Positions 8,756-17,820 of a stretch of 64,000 nucleotides of DNA are shown piece after piece. Made by a program: the position numbers and the translations under genes. This DNA comes from an uncultured Woeseiaceae bacterium. GTDB lineage: Bacteria; Pseudomonadota; Gammaproteobacteria; Steroidobacterales; Woeseiaceae. The notes under the pieces are model-generated. The model had not been told where the DNA came from, made no database searches, and saw only the letters and a list, made by a program, of their open reading frames with translations. How positions within the stretch are numbered: the first letter of the stretch is position 1; the number at the start of each line of letters is the position of its first letter. The stretch is from assembly GCA_902517795.1 (NCBI GenBank), contig CABYDR010000002.1:1-64000 (forward strand). Direction: 5' to 3'.

Positions 8756-9963
8756 TATGAAAAAACTTCATTTACCTTATGCAGACCGGCAACAAGACAG
8801 TCAATATCTTCCTTATTATTGTAAAGTGCAAGAGACGCTCTAGCAGTACCGCTTATCCCAAAAAATTCCATCACAGGCATGGCACAATGATGTCCTGTCC
8901 TTATAGCTACGCCCTGATGATCAAGTATCGTCCCAATATCATGAGAATGAATATTCTCAAGAGTGAATGATTGCACTCCAATTTTATTGTCTGCATTTCC
9001 AATTAGATTAATTCCATCTACATTTTTTAATTCCGAGGACATGTAATCAAGTAAGTTTTTTTCATGCGACTCTATATTAATCATACCTATTTTTCTTAGG
9101 TATCCCACGGCTGCTCCTAACCCAGCAATACCTGATATATTTGGTGTTCCAGCTTCAAATTTGTAGGGGAGGTCATTGTAAGTTGTTCCCGTAAACTTAA
9201 CTTCTAAAATCATATCACCGCCACTTTTGTATGGTGGCATCTTCTCAAGTAAATCTTCTTTTCCATACAAAATACCTGTTCCTGTGGGAGCATGCATTTT
9301 GTGCCCTGAAAATACATAAAAGTCAGCATTTAATTCTTCTACATCGACTTTAATATGAGGAATAGATTGAGCTCCATCAACTAGAACCGGGACACCATTT
9401 TTATGGGCAGCTTGAATTATTTTTTTTACTTCAGAAACTGATCCAAGGGCATTTGATACATGAGATATGGAGATTAATACAACTGATTCATCAATCATAC
9501 TGATTAAATCCTCAGTAATTATCTCACCTTTATTATTGATTGGTGCAATTTCCAGTGACGATTGTGTTTGCTCGCAAACAATTTGCCAGGGAACAATATT
9601 TGAATGATGCTCAAGATGACTGATAAGAATTTTTTTGTTCTTATTCAGTTTTGGTCTACAGTAACTCTGGGCAACAAGGTTGATTGATTCAGTGGTTCCA
9701 CTTGTAAAGATTATTTCATTTGTATTTTTTGCATTGATGAAGTCAGATAAATCTTGCCTAGTTTTCTCGTATACCATTGTTGCCCTGTGACTTAAAGTAT
9801 GAATACCTCGATGGACATTTGCATGATCATTCATTTGGTAGCGAGCTACCTCATCAATAACAGAAGTTGGCATTTGACTTGAGGCTGCACTATCAAGATA
9901 TACAAGTTTATTATCATTTATAGACTGATTAATCGCAGGGAAATCTTTCCTATAAGCATCCAT
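8755..9963 (-). CDS. sufS: Cysteine desulfurase SufS
   Basis: PLP-dependent group II cysteine desulfurase that makes a persulfide from L-cysteine for cluster assembly. N-terminal NKLVYLDSAASSQMP, the PLP-Lys motif FSGHKMHAPTGTGILYG and the active-site Cys in RTGHHCAMPVM are all present. Length 402 aa is typical. It lies 2 nt after sufD and overlaps sufU, in the order sufB-C-D-S-U-T. Confidence 0.96.
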   Translation of the reverse strand: MDAYRKDFPAINQSINDNKLVYLDSAASSQMPTSVIDEVARYQMNDHANVHRGIHTLSHRATMVYEKTRQDLSDFINAKNTNEIIFTSGTTESINLVAQSYCRPKLNKNKKILISHLEHHSNIVPWQIVCEQTQSSLEIAPINNKGEIITEDLISMIDESVVLISISHVSNALGSVSEVKKIIQAAHKNGVPVLVDGAQSIPHIKVDVEELNADFYVFSGHKMHAPTGTGILYGKEDLLEKMPPYKSGGDMILEVKFTGTTYNDLPYKFEAGTPNISGIAGLGAAVGYLRKIGMINIESHEKNLLDYMSSELKNVDGINLIGNADNKIGVQSFTLENIHSHDIGTILDHQGVAIRTGHHCAMPVMEFFGISGTARASLALYNNKEDIDCLVAGLHKVNEVFS

Positions 9964-9965
9964 AT

Positions 9966-11231
9966 TTACAATCTCTCTAGTTTTGAGGATATAAGTTCAT
10001 CGAGATATTCTCTTGATGTCTCAATATTTATCTTAGAAAGGATATTTTTTACAAAAGCTGATATGAGCATTGATTTTGCTGTTTTTGAGTCAATACCTCT
10101 TGACTTCATGTAGAAGATTGCATCTTCATCAAGTTGACCAATAGTGCAACCATGACTGCACTTTACACTATCATTATATATTTCTAGCTCGGGTTTTGTG
10201 TCTACTGAAGCGCTGTCATCAAGCAAAATATTGTGATTGTATTGATTTGCTTCTGTTTCTAATGCGTTTTCCTTTATTAACGCCTTACCATTAAAAACAC
10301 AATGACCTTTTTCTCCTATAATTCCATAAAAATTTTGCGTGCTCGATGTTGACTGACTGATATGGTTTGACCATATATGATTATCAATATGTTGATTTTT
10401 TTCACAAAGATAAACCCCATTAATCACCGCAGATGATTTTTCGTTATTGAGATTAACCTCAACATCTGTTCTAGAAAGTTTTGAACCTATATCCACAGTC
10501 GTATAATTAATTTGTGAGTCAGTTCCTAGGTCAATAATTGATCTGTCTATTAAGTTATGAGTCTCACTCAAATTTTGTATCTTTAGGTACTCAGTCTCAG
10601 TGTTTTTAGCAAGATTTATTTGCATGACGATATTAGAAAAATGTGACTCATTAGAATTTGATTCGTAAAAACTAATAAAGCTGACTTTTGAATTCTTCTT
10701 AATATCGATAATAAATCTGAAGTTGCTACAATATTTATGAGAGTAGGTCGGCTCAACGCATGAAATTCCTATTGGAGCTTCAATCACCGAATCTTCAGGT
10801 ATCGTTATTTTAATTATTTTTTGTGTTAAAAGTGCATTCAAGCAACCTAGAGGGTCATTAATTTTCAATTCTTTGATCGCCTGCTCCTCATTCAAACACT
10901 TTATTTGAACTGAGTACCCCTCAATCTCTATTATTTTATTCTTGCCGAAGTCAATATCACTGATATTCAACCAATAAGCATCAATATTGCCTGGATTATG
11001 ATTTCTATCTGTTTTCTTTTTAGATGATTTTTGATTATTGGGGCTCAGAGATTTCTCAAGGAGTTGTATTGGTTCAGAAATATCCGTATATCTCCAATGC
11101 TCATGTTTCTTATCTGGGATACCTAATTCTTTGAGCTTTTTTAATGCGATTTGTCCTAATTCAGGATAAATAGCCTGATCATTATTTAAGATCTTTCTAT
11201 CTAGGTTATTTAAATCAAGAGATACAGGCAT
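9966..11231 (-). CDS. sufD: Fe-S cluster assembly protein SufD
   Basis: Partner of SufB in the SufBC2D scaffold complex. The N-terminal segment KKLKELGIPDKKHEHWRYTD and the C-terminal beta-helix end with DSVKCSHGCTIGQLDEDAIFYMKSRGI are family-typical, including the conserved His near SHG. The first half is divergent and Lys/Asn-rich, as often seen in low-GC genomes. It is 3 nt downstream of sufC. Confidence 0.93.
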   Translation of the reverse strand: MPVSLDLNNLDRKILNNDQAIYPELGQIALKKLKELGIPDKKHEHWRYTDISEPIQLLEKSLSPNNQKSSKKKTDRNHNPGNIDAYWLNISDIDFGKNKIIEIEGYSVQIKCLNEEQAIKELKINDPLGCLNALLTQKIIKITIPEDSVIEAPIGISCVEPTYSHKYCSNFRFIIDIKKNSKVSFISFYESNSNESHFSNIVMQINLAKNTETEYLKIQNLSETHNLIDRSIIDLGTDSQINYTTVDIGSKLSRTDVEVNLNNEKSSAVINGVYLCEKNQHIDNHIWSNHISQSTSSTQNFYGIIGEKGHCVFNGKALIKENALETEANQYNHNILLDDSASVDTKPELEIYNDSVKCSHGCTIGQLDEDAIFYMKSRGIDSKTAKSMLISAFVKNILSKINIETSREYLDELISSKLERL

Positions 11232-11234
11232 TTT

Positions 11235-11975
11235 TTATTCACCATCATCCTTGTAACCTGTCTGCTCTAGACGCTGCGCTAATGATTTGTCACCAGACTC
11301 AATAATTTTTCCATTTGATAAAACATGGACATAATCTGGTTCAATATAGTCGAGTAATCTTTGATAGTGCGTTATCAATATAATGGCTTTGCTTTCACTT
11401 TTAAACTCATTCACTCCCTTAGCAACGATTTTGAGAGCATCAATATCCAATCCTGAGTCAGTTTCATCTAAGATAGCAATTTCTGGATTTAGCATCGTCA
11501 TCTGGAAAATTTCATTTCTTTTCTTTTCTCCACCAGAGAAACCTTCGTTTACACCTCGGTTTAGAAAGGTTTGAGGGATTTCTAGTTTTTCAATCGTCTC
11601 TCTCGCGAGTTTAAGAAAATCAACTGCGCTCATTTCTTCTTCCTCTTTATGCTTTCTTTTTGCATTAATTGATGCTCGAAGAAATTGAGAGTTATTTAAA
11701 CCAGGGATTTCAACAGGATATTGAAAACCAACAAATATTCCCTCTCTTGATCTTTCTTCTATTGATAAATCCAAAAGATTTTCACCTTTGTATTGGATTT
11801 CACCCTCAGTAACTTCACAATCATCTTGTCCAGCTAGTACCTTCGCTAGGGTACTTTTTCCAGATCCATTGGGACCCATGATTGCATGCACTTCTCCTGG
11901 AGATATCTCTAGCGATAATCCATTCAGAATTTTTGTTTCATTGATACTTGTATGTATGTTTTTTATATTTAGCAT
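11235..11975 (-). CDS. sufC: Fe-S assembly ATPase SufC
   Basis: ABC-type ATPase that drives structural change in SufBC2D; it is soluble and not a transporter. Walker A GPNGSGKST, signature FSGGEKKRNE, Walker B with IAILDETDSGLDID, and the switch His in ILITHYQRLL are all present. Length 246 aa is normal. It lies between sufB (14 nt away) and sufD. Confidence 0.97.
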   Translation of the reverse strand: MLNIKNIHTSINETKILNGLSLEISPGEVHAIMGPNGSGKSTLAKVLAGQDDCEVTEGEIQYKGENLLDLSIEERSREGIFVGFQYPVEIPGLNNSQFLRASINAKRKHKEEEEMSAVDFLKLARETIEKLEIPQTFLNRGVNEGFSGGEKKRNEIFQMTMLNPEIAILDETDSGLDIDALKIVAKGVNEFKSESKAIILITHYQRLLDYIEPDYVHVLSNGKIIESGDKSLAQRLEQTGYKDDGE

Positions 11976-11989
11976 AATTATACTCTTTG

Positions 11990-13432
11990 TTAACCAACAG
12001 CACCTTCAAGGCTTACATTCAAAAGCGCTTCTGCTTCAACAGCAAATTCCATCGGCAGCTTTTTAAACACTTCTTTACAAAAACCATTAACAATCATATT
12101 GACGGCATCTTCTTCGCCGATACCTCTTTGTTTGCAATAAAATAATTGATCCTCGGAGATTTTTGATGTGGTAGCTTCGTGCTCAATGATCGATGATGAG
12201 TTTTTTCCTTCTATGTAAGGAAAAGTATGTGCTCCACAGTCTTTCCCAATCAAAAGAGAATCACATTGAGTATGGTTTCTTGAGTTCTTTGCTTGAGGCA
12301 TTATACGAACAAGTCCTCGGTACGCATTTTGTGCTGCACCAGCAGATATGCCTTTTGAAACAATTGTACTTTTGGTATTTTTTCCAATGTGAATCATTTT
12401 TGTACCTGTATCCGCTTGTTGCTTGTTATTGGTCACAGCGACTGAGTAAAATTCACCTATTGAGTGATCTCCCCTTAAGATGCAACTCGGATACTTCCAA
12501 GTGATTGCTGAACCCGTTTCAACTTGAGTCCAAGAAATTTTTGAGTTTGACCCTCTACAATCACCTCTTTTAGTAACGAAATTATATATACCACCTCTAC
12601 CGTTCTCATCACCTGGATACCAATTCTGAACAGTGGAATATTTTATCTCGGCATTCTTCAGTGCAACCAGTTCAACTACGGCTGCGTGCAATTGATTTTC
12701 GTCTCTCATAGGAGCAGTACAGCCCTCTAGATAACTAACATAGCTGTCTTCATCAGCTATTATAAGGGTTCTCTCAAATTGGCCTGTATTTTCAGCGTTT
12801 ATTCTAAAGTAGGTAGATAATTCCATTGGACATCTCACACCCTTAGGAATGTATACAAAAGAACCATCACTAAAAACGGCAGAGTTGAGGGCTGTGAAAA
12901 AGTTATCTCGTTGAGGAACAACAGTACCTAAATATTTTTTTATTAGTTCAGGGTATTTGTGAACCGCTTCTGAGAACGGACAAAAAATTACCCCTGCCTC
13001 GGATAATTTTTTCTTAAATGTTGTAGCAACAGACACACTATCAAATACGGCATCAACTGCAACACCAGCCAATCTGGCTCTTTCATGGAGCGGGATTCCC
13101 AATTTGTCATATGTTTCGAGAAGTTTTGGGTCAACTTCATCGAGACTCTGAGGTTTGTCTTCATTTGATTTTGGCGCAGAATAATAGGATATATCTTGGT
13201 AATCAATTTTTGGATAACCAATGTGCGCCCAATCTGGTTCTTCAAGAGTCAACCAGTGTTTGTAGGCTTTCAGCCTCCATTCAAGCATGAACTCTGGTTC
13301 TTTCTTCTTTTTTGATAGAGCAGTGATGACATCTTCATTTAGACCGGGTGGAAAGGACTCAGATTCAACATCGGTAGTGAATCCGTATTTATATCGATCT
13401 CCTATGAGTTTATTTATACTTTCGTTTGCCAT
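11990..13432 (-). CDS. sufB: Fe-S cluster assembly protein SufB
   Basis: Core scaffold subunit on which the cluster is built. 480 aa, with the conserved region [16 protein letters not shown], the cluster-site region [23 protein letters not shown] (only part quoted), and [12 protein letters not shown] near the C terminus. The ATG at 13432 is 1 nt beyond the stop of the upstream Rrf2 regulator gene, so the two are almost certainly on one message. Confidence 0.97.
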   Translation of the reverse strand: MANESINKLIGDRYKYGFTTDVESESFPPGLNEDVITALSKKKKEPEFMLEWRLKAYKHWLTLEEPDWAHIGYPKIDYQDISYYSAPKSNEDKPQSLDEVDPKLLETYDKLGIPLHERARLAGVAVDAVFDSVSVATTFKKKLSEAGVIFCPFSEAVHKYPELIKKYLGTVVPQRDNFFTALNSAVFSDGSFVYIPKGVRCPMELSTYFRINAENTGQFERTLIIADEDSYVSYLEGCTAPMRDENQLHAAVVELVALKNAEIKYSTVQNWYPGDENGRGGIYNFVTKRGDCRGSNSKISWTQVETGSAITWKYPSCILRGDHSIGEFYSVAVTNNKQQADTGTKMIHIGKNTKSTIVSKGISAGAAQNAYRGLVRIMPQAKNSRNHTQCDSLLIGKDCGAHTFPYIEGKNSSSIIEHEATTSKISEDQLFYCKQRGIGEEDAVNMIVNGFCKEVFKKLPMEFAVEAEALLNVSLEGAVG

Positions 13433-13433
13433 T

Positions 13434-13901
13434 TTATTTCACCTGATGTTCGATATTTATCGGCATACCTGCAAATTGAGCAGGTAAAACGTTTTTATTT
13501 TTATTGTTTTGCATATCAGTAAGAGTGATCTTTTTTAATAATGACCTTATTGATTCATTGATATCCTGCCATGCCAGACCAGTCGAGCAATGAGATTCAT
13601 GCTTACAGTGACATTTATGGGAGCTACAATCTGTAATGGCTATAGGGCCCTCGAAGGCGTCGATGATATCAGCAACACTTATGTCAATTCCGTTTTTAAT
13701 TAATTTGTAACCGCCATTGATTCCTCTTACAGATTCGACAATATCTGCCTTGTATAATATTTTTAAAATTTTACTTACAGTGGGAAAATTGATATCTGTT
13801 ATTTCTGATAATTCAGAAGCACTTATAAGGTCTTTTTTATTTGACAACATGGCAACTAAAACCACTGTTCCATAATCAGTCAATCTGCTTATCCTAAGCA
13901 T
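13434..13901 (-). CDS. Rrf2-family SUF regulator
   Basis: Transcription factor with an N-terminal winged helix ([18 protein letters not shown]..., recognition helix around [11 protein letters not shown]), wing [10 protein letters not shown] and a cysteine cluster [14 protein letters not shown] near residues 93-106 that should hold an Fe-S cluster. It looks like the Xanthomonas-type SUF regulator of the Rrf2 family, related to IscR. It is the first gene of the suf operon, 1 nt from sufB, and probably senses cluster status and represses its own operon. A strong GAGGGG ribosome site lies before the ATG. The C-terminal about 40 residues are poorly conserved. Confidence 0.9.
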   Translation of the reverse strand: MLRISRLTDYGTVVLVAMLSNKKDLISASELSEITDINFPTVSKILKILYKADIVESVRGINGGYKLIKNGIDISVADIIDAFEGPIAITDCSSHKCHCKHESHCSTGLAWQDINESIRSLLKKITLTDMQNNKNKNVLPAQFAGMPINIEHQVK

Positions 13902-13917
13902 AAGAATCCCCTCAACA

Positions 13918-13956
13918 ATAATTAGTACTATATTGGTACTAATTATAATATTTCAA
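13918..13956 (-). promoter_or_regulatory. Predicted suf operon promoter with an Rrf2-type operator palindrome
   Basis: A perfect 11-bp inverted repeat (ataattagtac at 13918-13928 and gtactaattat at 13936-13946, 7-nt spacer) lies 17-45 bp upstream of the regulator's start codon. On the minus strand a promoter can be read as TTGAAA (13951-13956), 18-nt spacer, TATAGT (13927-13932), so the palindrome covers the spacer and -10 box. That placement fits repression by the gene's own Rrf2 product. The palindrome is seen; the function is inferred. Confidence 0.65.
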
Positions 13957-14065
13957 TTAAAAAATTGGAAAAATTTTGAGTATTTTCATGCCAAGAATTA
14001 CAAAAATTTATGAGTAATTTAATATATAATTACAAATATTGAGATTTTAATGCTGGAGAATACAA

Positions 14066-15079
14066 ATGAATCTAGATGCTTTGAAAGCAACAGCCATGAC
14101 AATGGTAGGAGATGGAAAAGGAATTCTTGCTGCTGATGAGAGTACACCGACAATAGGTAAAAGATTTGAAACTATCAACACAGAGTCAACTGAGGAATCC
14201 AGAAGAAGATATCGTGAGATGTTTTTCACTTCTGAAGGTGCCAATAATTATATAGGTGGCGTGATACTTTTTGATGAAACACTTAGGCAGTCAACTTCTG
14301 ATGGCATGCCATTTCCAAAATTTCTCGATGATTTAGGTATTGTTCCTGGAATTAAAGTGGATACCGGTGCTAAACCACTGGCAGGTCATAATGGAGAGAC
14401 AGTAACAGAAGGTCTTGATGGGCTTAGGGATAGGCTAGCTGAGTATTATTCACTGGGTGCTAGATTCGCTAAATGGAGAGCTGTTATAAACATCGATGAC
14501 GTGCTTCCCAGTGATTTTTGTATTAAGGCAAATGCACATGCTCTTGCAAGGTATTCCGCTCTTTGCCAGGAACAAAATATTGTTCCAATCGTTGAACCAG
14601 AGGTGCTAATGGATGGCGGTCATTCAATTGAGCGCTGTGAGGAAGTTACAAATAAAGTACTTAAGACTGTATTTAAGGAGTTACAGGAGCATGCTGTGAA
14701 TCTAGAAGGCATTGTATTAAAGCCAAACATGATAATTTCTGGTGCAAAAGCAAATAATCGAGCGAATTCAAACACGGTCGCCGAAGCAACCATCCGTTGT
14801 CTCAAAGAAAATGTTCCAGAATCAGTTCCAGGGATTGCTTTTCTTTCTGGAGGACAATCTTCAGAGGAAGCAACCGAACATCTGGATTTAATGAACAAGA
14901 TGGGTGATATTCCCTGGGAATTGTCATTTTCATATGGACGAGCGCTCCAAGCCTCTCCATTGAATATCTGGTCTGGCAGTGAAGATAATTTCTCAGCAGG
15001 TCAGCAAGCTTTCCTGAAAAGAGCAAAACTAAATAGTCTTGCCCACGCTGGAGAATATCAAAAAGAGATGGAAGATTAG
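14066..15079 (+). CDS. Class I fructose-bisphosphate aldolase
   Basis: Schiff-base aldolase that splits fructose 1,6-bisphosphate into DHAP and glyceraldehyde 3-phosphate. The family motif GKGILAADESTPTIGKRF is at residues 18-34, the Lys-containing KWRAV around 136-140, and the Schiff-base Lys is Lys219 in GIVLKPNM. SGGQSSEEATEHL binds phosphate. 337 aa is typical of eukaryote-like bacterial class I aldolases. A GGAGAA ribosome site precedes the ATG. It is divergent from the suf operon and convergent with bepA, with 4 nt between stops. Confidence 0.95.
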   Translation: MNLDALKATAMTMVGDGKGILAADESTPTIGKRFETINTESTEESRRRYREMFFTSEGANNYIGGVILFDETLRQSTSDGMPFPKFLDDLGIVPGIKVDTGAKPLAGHNGETVTEGLDGLRDRLAEYYSLGARFAKWRAVINIDDVLPSDFCIKANAHALARYSALCQEQNIVPIVEPEVLMDGGHSIERCEEVTNKVLKTVFKELQEHAVNLEGIVLKPNMIISGAKANNRANSNTVAEATIRCLKENVPESVPGIAFLSGGQSSEEATEHLDLMNKMGDIPWELSFSYGRALQASPLNIWSGSEDNFSAGQQAFLKRAKLNSLAHAGEYQKEMED

Positions 15080-15083
15080 GCGC

Positions 15084-16580
15084 CTATCCAGAAGAACGTC
15101 TGAGCTGTTGGAGCTGTTCTTCTGTCATATACTCACGGACAAAATCGATTCGAGCTTCAAATCTGATTCTTTGGATTTCATTGAGTTCAGGTGATCTTAA
15201 GGCACGTCTCAAGAAATTAATACCCCCAACCAGATCACCGATCATAAATCGATATTCTGCCATATAGTAATTCGCCTCAGCTGGATTATTCGATTCAATT
15301 GCTGCTCTGGCAATTAATCTTACTTGTTCCGGTGTAGGAGGTACATTGTTCAGTAAATCCAATAATATTTCATGCGCGAAATCAGCTTCATTAATTTCCA
15401 ATAAAACATTTGCGTAATGTATGACTAGAGATATATTTCTTGGAAAAAAGACTAATGCGTCTTCGAATATCTCTAGTGATTGATCGATTTGCTCCAGAGA
15501 AAAAAGTACATCCGCAAGAGCAATATGGTATGCAATAACTTCTTTATTGTTGTTAAGGAGTGATTCTAATATGAGTTTTGCTTCATCATATTTTCCAGCA
15601 CTCTGATAGGCGAGGGCGAGCCCATATCGTTCTGCATCACTAAGATACCTAAATTCTTTTTGAATATAATGATTAATAGCCTCCTGAGGTGAATCTGCCC
15701 CAGATACAATAAGTCTTGCTCTTGAGATACCGTAATTTCGTGTATCAATTGTATCTTTTTTCTCAAACAGTCTGGCTCTATTTTTTGCTTCCGCAATTCT
15801 ACTGCTTGTAACAGGGTGTGTTTTCAGAAACTCTGGCACCCTCATCGAGCCCAGGGTATTTGATCCTGACATTACCTCAAAGAAGGAAGCCATTCCTCTC
15901 GGGTCAAATCCAGCTTTTGCTAGAGCTGAGATACCAATTCTGTCTGCCTCATATTCATTTTCTCTTGTGAAATTAATCTGTTGTTGTAACTGTGTTCCCT
16001 GTGCTACTGCCATAGCACCTTGGACTGCATCTGAACCTGCGCCTGACGCACCAGCAATAACAGCACCCAGCATAATTGCTGTGCTGAGAAGACTTTGTTT
16101 TTTTCCTGCAGCCAAGGCTCTCGCTATGTGTCTTTGTGTAACATGAGCAATTTCATGGGCTATGACACCTGCCAGTTCATCCTCAGATCTGGTGGCTTTT
16201 AATAATCCTGAATGAATTCCAATATAACCTCCAGGAAGTGCGAACGCATTAATGCTGTCATCATCGATTACAAAAAAAGTGAAATCTCTTTCACTTTCAT
16301 TGATGTGTGAAGCAATTCTATGTCCAATTTCACTGATGTATTCATTGATCTGAGGATCTTCTACAACCGTTCCACCGGCTCTGATTTGACGCATGATTGA
16401 TCTTCCAAGCTGCGCTTCATCGTTTTTTGATAAAACAGCATCAGCAGGATTTCCCAAATCCGGCAAATTCAGATCCTGTGATATAGCTGTTTGACTAAAC
16501 AACAGAAAAAGAATTGTTATTTTTGTACCCATCAGCTTATTAAACATCAGTATAAAAAAGTTTTTTAAGACTCTTTCCAT
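15084..16580 (-). CDS. bepA: Beta-barrel assembly-enhancing protease BepA, M48 family with TPRs
   Basis: Periplasmic zinc metalloprotease/chaperone acting on outer-membrane protein assembly and LptD maturation. A signal peptide (cleavage near TAISQD) is followed by the M48 domain with HEIAH at residues 142-146 and the third ligand in ENEYEADRIGI. A C-terminal TPR array (about residues 300-480) matches BepA/YfgC. 498 aa from the first ATG; the Met at residue 17 (16532) may be the true start because it places a standard signal peptide at the N terminus. Confidence 0.9.
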   Translation of the reverse strand: MERVLKNFFILMFNKLMGTKITILFLLFSQTAISQDLNLPDLGNPADAVLSKNDEAQLGRSIMRQIRAGGTVVEDPQINEYISEIGHRIASHINESERDFTFFVIDDDSINAFALPGGYIGIHSGLLKATRSEDELAGVIAHEIAHVTQRHIARALAAGKKQSLLSTAIMLGAVIAGASGAGSDAVQGAMAVAQGTQLQQQINFTRENEYEADRIGISALAKAGFDPRGMASFFEVMSGSNTLGSMRVPEFLKTHPVTSSRIAEAKNRARLFEKKDTIDTRNYGISRARLIVSGADSPQEAINHYIQKEFRYLSDAERYGLALAYQSAGKYDEAKLILESLLNNNKEVIAYHIALADVLFSLEQIDQSLEIFEDALVFFPRNISLVIHYANVLLEINEADFAHEILLDLLNNVPPTPEQVRLIARAAIESNNPAEANYYMAEYRFMIGDLVGGINFLRRALRSPELNEIQRIRFEARIDFVREYMTEEQLQQLRRSSG

Positions 16581-16592
16581 AGATTTAATAGA

Positions 16593-17060
16593 CTACAAGT
16601 CAGCAATGTAATCAAGTATTGATTGAGCATGTCCTTTTGCTTTCACCTTTCTCCATTCAGCTATCAATTTGTTATTTTCATCAATTAGAAAGGTGCTTCT
16701 CTCAATTCCCATGTATTTTTTTCCGTACATGTTTTTTTCTTTGATTACATCAAAGGCATCACATATAACCTCATCCTCATCAGAGATTAAATCAAAGGAA
16801 AAATCATATTTACTCCTAAATTTCTCATGCAAAGATAAACTGTCGCGAGAGATTCCAATCACTTCAGTGTTTAGTTTTGCGAATTCTTTCAGTAAATTTT
16901 GGAACTCAATGCTTTCTGTTGTGCATCCTGGTGTATTGTCTTTTGGGTAAAAATACAAAACAATGTTTTTCCCTTTTAAATCGCGCATCTTAATTTTTTT
17001 ATCGCCAGTCATTTGGCAAGTTAGATCTGGTATTATCTTATTCAATTCTGCTTTACTCAT
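16593..17060 (-). CDS. bcp: Thiol peroxidase Bcp (atypical peroxiredoxin)
   Basis: Reduces hydroperoxides in the cytoplasm with thioredoxin as donor. The peroxidatic Cys is Cys46 in YPKDNTPGCTTES, and the WRKVKAKGHAQSIL tail is typical of the Bcp/PrxQ group. I do not see the Cys five residues after the peroxidatic one, so it would work as a 1-Cys enzyme or use another resolving Cys. 155 aa is normal. It is 12 nt upstream of bepA on the same strand, so the two may be cotranscribed. Confidence 0.93.
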   Translation of the reverse strand: MSKAELNKIIPDLTCQMTGDKKIKMRDLKGKNIVLYFYPKDNTPGCTTESIEFQNLLKEFAKLNTEVIGISRDSLSLHEKFRSKYDFSFDLISDEDEVICDAFDVIKEKNMYGKKYMGIERSTFLIDENNKLIAEWRKVKAKGHAQSILDYIADL

Positions 17061-17214
17061 CTTAATATCCTTTGACGTTTTGTTTTAAAGTAAGAAGCAA
17101 TCAACTTTTTTATTTTTCAAAGTATTATGCATGAAATTTTTAATTGGTAATATACGCTTGATAGAGCCTTTAATGATCAGTAACATTACTCGAAATAACG
17201 ACTATTTATTAGAT

Positions 17215-17484
17215 ATGATGGAAAAATACTCAAATTTGCCGATAGTTTTAATAGTTATATTGCTTATTTCTGGTTGCGGGACAACCGAAATTGTTTGCGA
17301 AAAACCTGAAAATATTCAAAGCGCTTTTGAAACTTCAAAAATAGTCATACCAGAAGAGTTGGATAATTTGAGTGGGGAAAAAGAGCTTAAAATTCCCAGA
17401 GCATCTCCTCGTGAACCAAGATCAGAGAATTCACCTTGTTTGGAATCGCCACCGAGGATACTAAATCGAACTTCCTCTTTATAG
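17215..17484 (+). CDS. Small lipoprotein, resembling the N-terminal 'lasso' of BamC
   Basis: An 89-aa protein from the ATG at 17215 (17218 is also possible; the longer form from 17131 only adds sequence before the signal). It has a hydrophobic signal and lipobox LLISGC with Cys21. The mature part is unstructured and Pro-rich. The order VIPEELDNLS, LKIP, then LESPPRIL echoes the BamC segment that wraps BamD (IxP...D..IP...PP..L in E. coli), but both BamC globular domains are missing. In related gammaproteobacteria bamC is found in the bcp-dapA neighbourhood. This is a pattern match, not a proven homology. It ends 15 nt before tRNA-Ser. Confidence 0.6.
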   Translation: MMEKYSNLPIVLIVILLISGCGTTEIVCEKPENIQSAFETSKIVIPEELDNLSGEKELKIPRASPREPRSENSPCLESPPRILNRTSSL

Positions 17485-17499
17485 AATATCCTAATATCA

Positions 17500-17590
17500 G
17501 GAGAGATGGCTGAGTGGTTTAAGGCGCTCGCTTGGAAAGCGAGTGTGCGGTAGTACCGTACCGAGGGTTCGAATCCCTCTCTCTCCGCCA
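17500..17590 (+). tRNA. tRNA-Ser (anticodon GGA)
   Basis: A full serine tRNA can be folded: acceptor ggagaga (17500-17506) with tctctcc, discriminator G and encoded CCA at 17588-17590; anticodon stem ctcgc/gcgag around loop ttggaaa, giving anticodon GGA; a long variable arm (tgcggtagtaccgta) as expected for serine; and T-loop gttcgaatc. The last 17 bases are the attachment core of the integrative element that follows. The tRNA itself is intact. Confidence 0.97.
17574..17590. repeat. Left attachment core (attL), 3' end of tRNA-Ser
   Basis: 17-bp direct repeat identical to 22854-22870. It keeps the tRNA acceptor end and CCA intact after integration, as usual for tRNA-targeting tyrosine integrases. 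Confidence 0.85.
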
Positions 17591-17641
17591 CACTCTTAAA
17601 AGCCAATAATATAAACAGTTTCAAGATATACATATTAAAAA

Positions 17642-17672
17642 TGTAGTACAAATGTAGTACATTATGTGGTAT
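17642..17672. repeat. Left arm-type sites: TGTAGTAC units at 11-bp spacing
   Basis: Tandem tgtagtac units at 17642 and 17653, followed by a degenerate third (tgtggtat at 17665). The first 19 bp are identical to 22762-22780 at the other end, in the same orientation. Helically phased short repeats near both ends of an integrated element are typical of integrase arm-binding sites or accessory-factor sites. The repeat is seen; the role is inferred. Confidence 0.7.
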
Positions 17673-17700
17673 TTGAACCAAAAATAACCTCAAATTTTTA

Positions 17701-17820
17701 CACACGAAAGTGTGCATCGACTGCGCAATGTCTTAGTCCTTGCTAGGTGAGGGCAGAGTGCCATACCGGGTAGGTGGGATATATATCTAGTGGTCTAACA
17801 TTTTTAGCCAGATTTGGCTG
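17701..17820. other. Structured non-coding stretch at the left end of the element
   Basis: This gap holds no convincing ORF. It is less AT-rich than its surroundings and has small perfect hairpins: CACAC-gaaa-GTGTG at 17701-17714 (a GNRA tetraloop), ggca-gag-tgcc near 17752-17763, and agcca-gatt-tggct at 17806-17819 just after the stop of the neighbouring minus-strand gene. It may be a small RNA, a replication origin or a terminator. None can be proved here. Confidence 0.3.

Noticed and set aside
17316-17717. A 133-aa minus-strand ORF running across tRNA-Ser
   Set aside because: It overlaps the tRNA and the lipoprotein gene in antisense; the sequence is low-quality and has no supported start.
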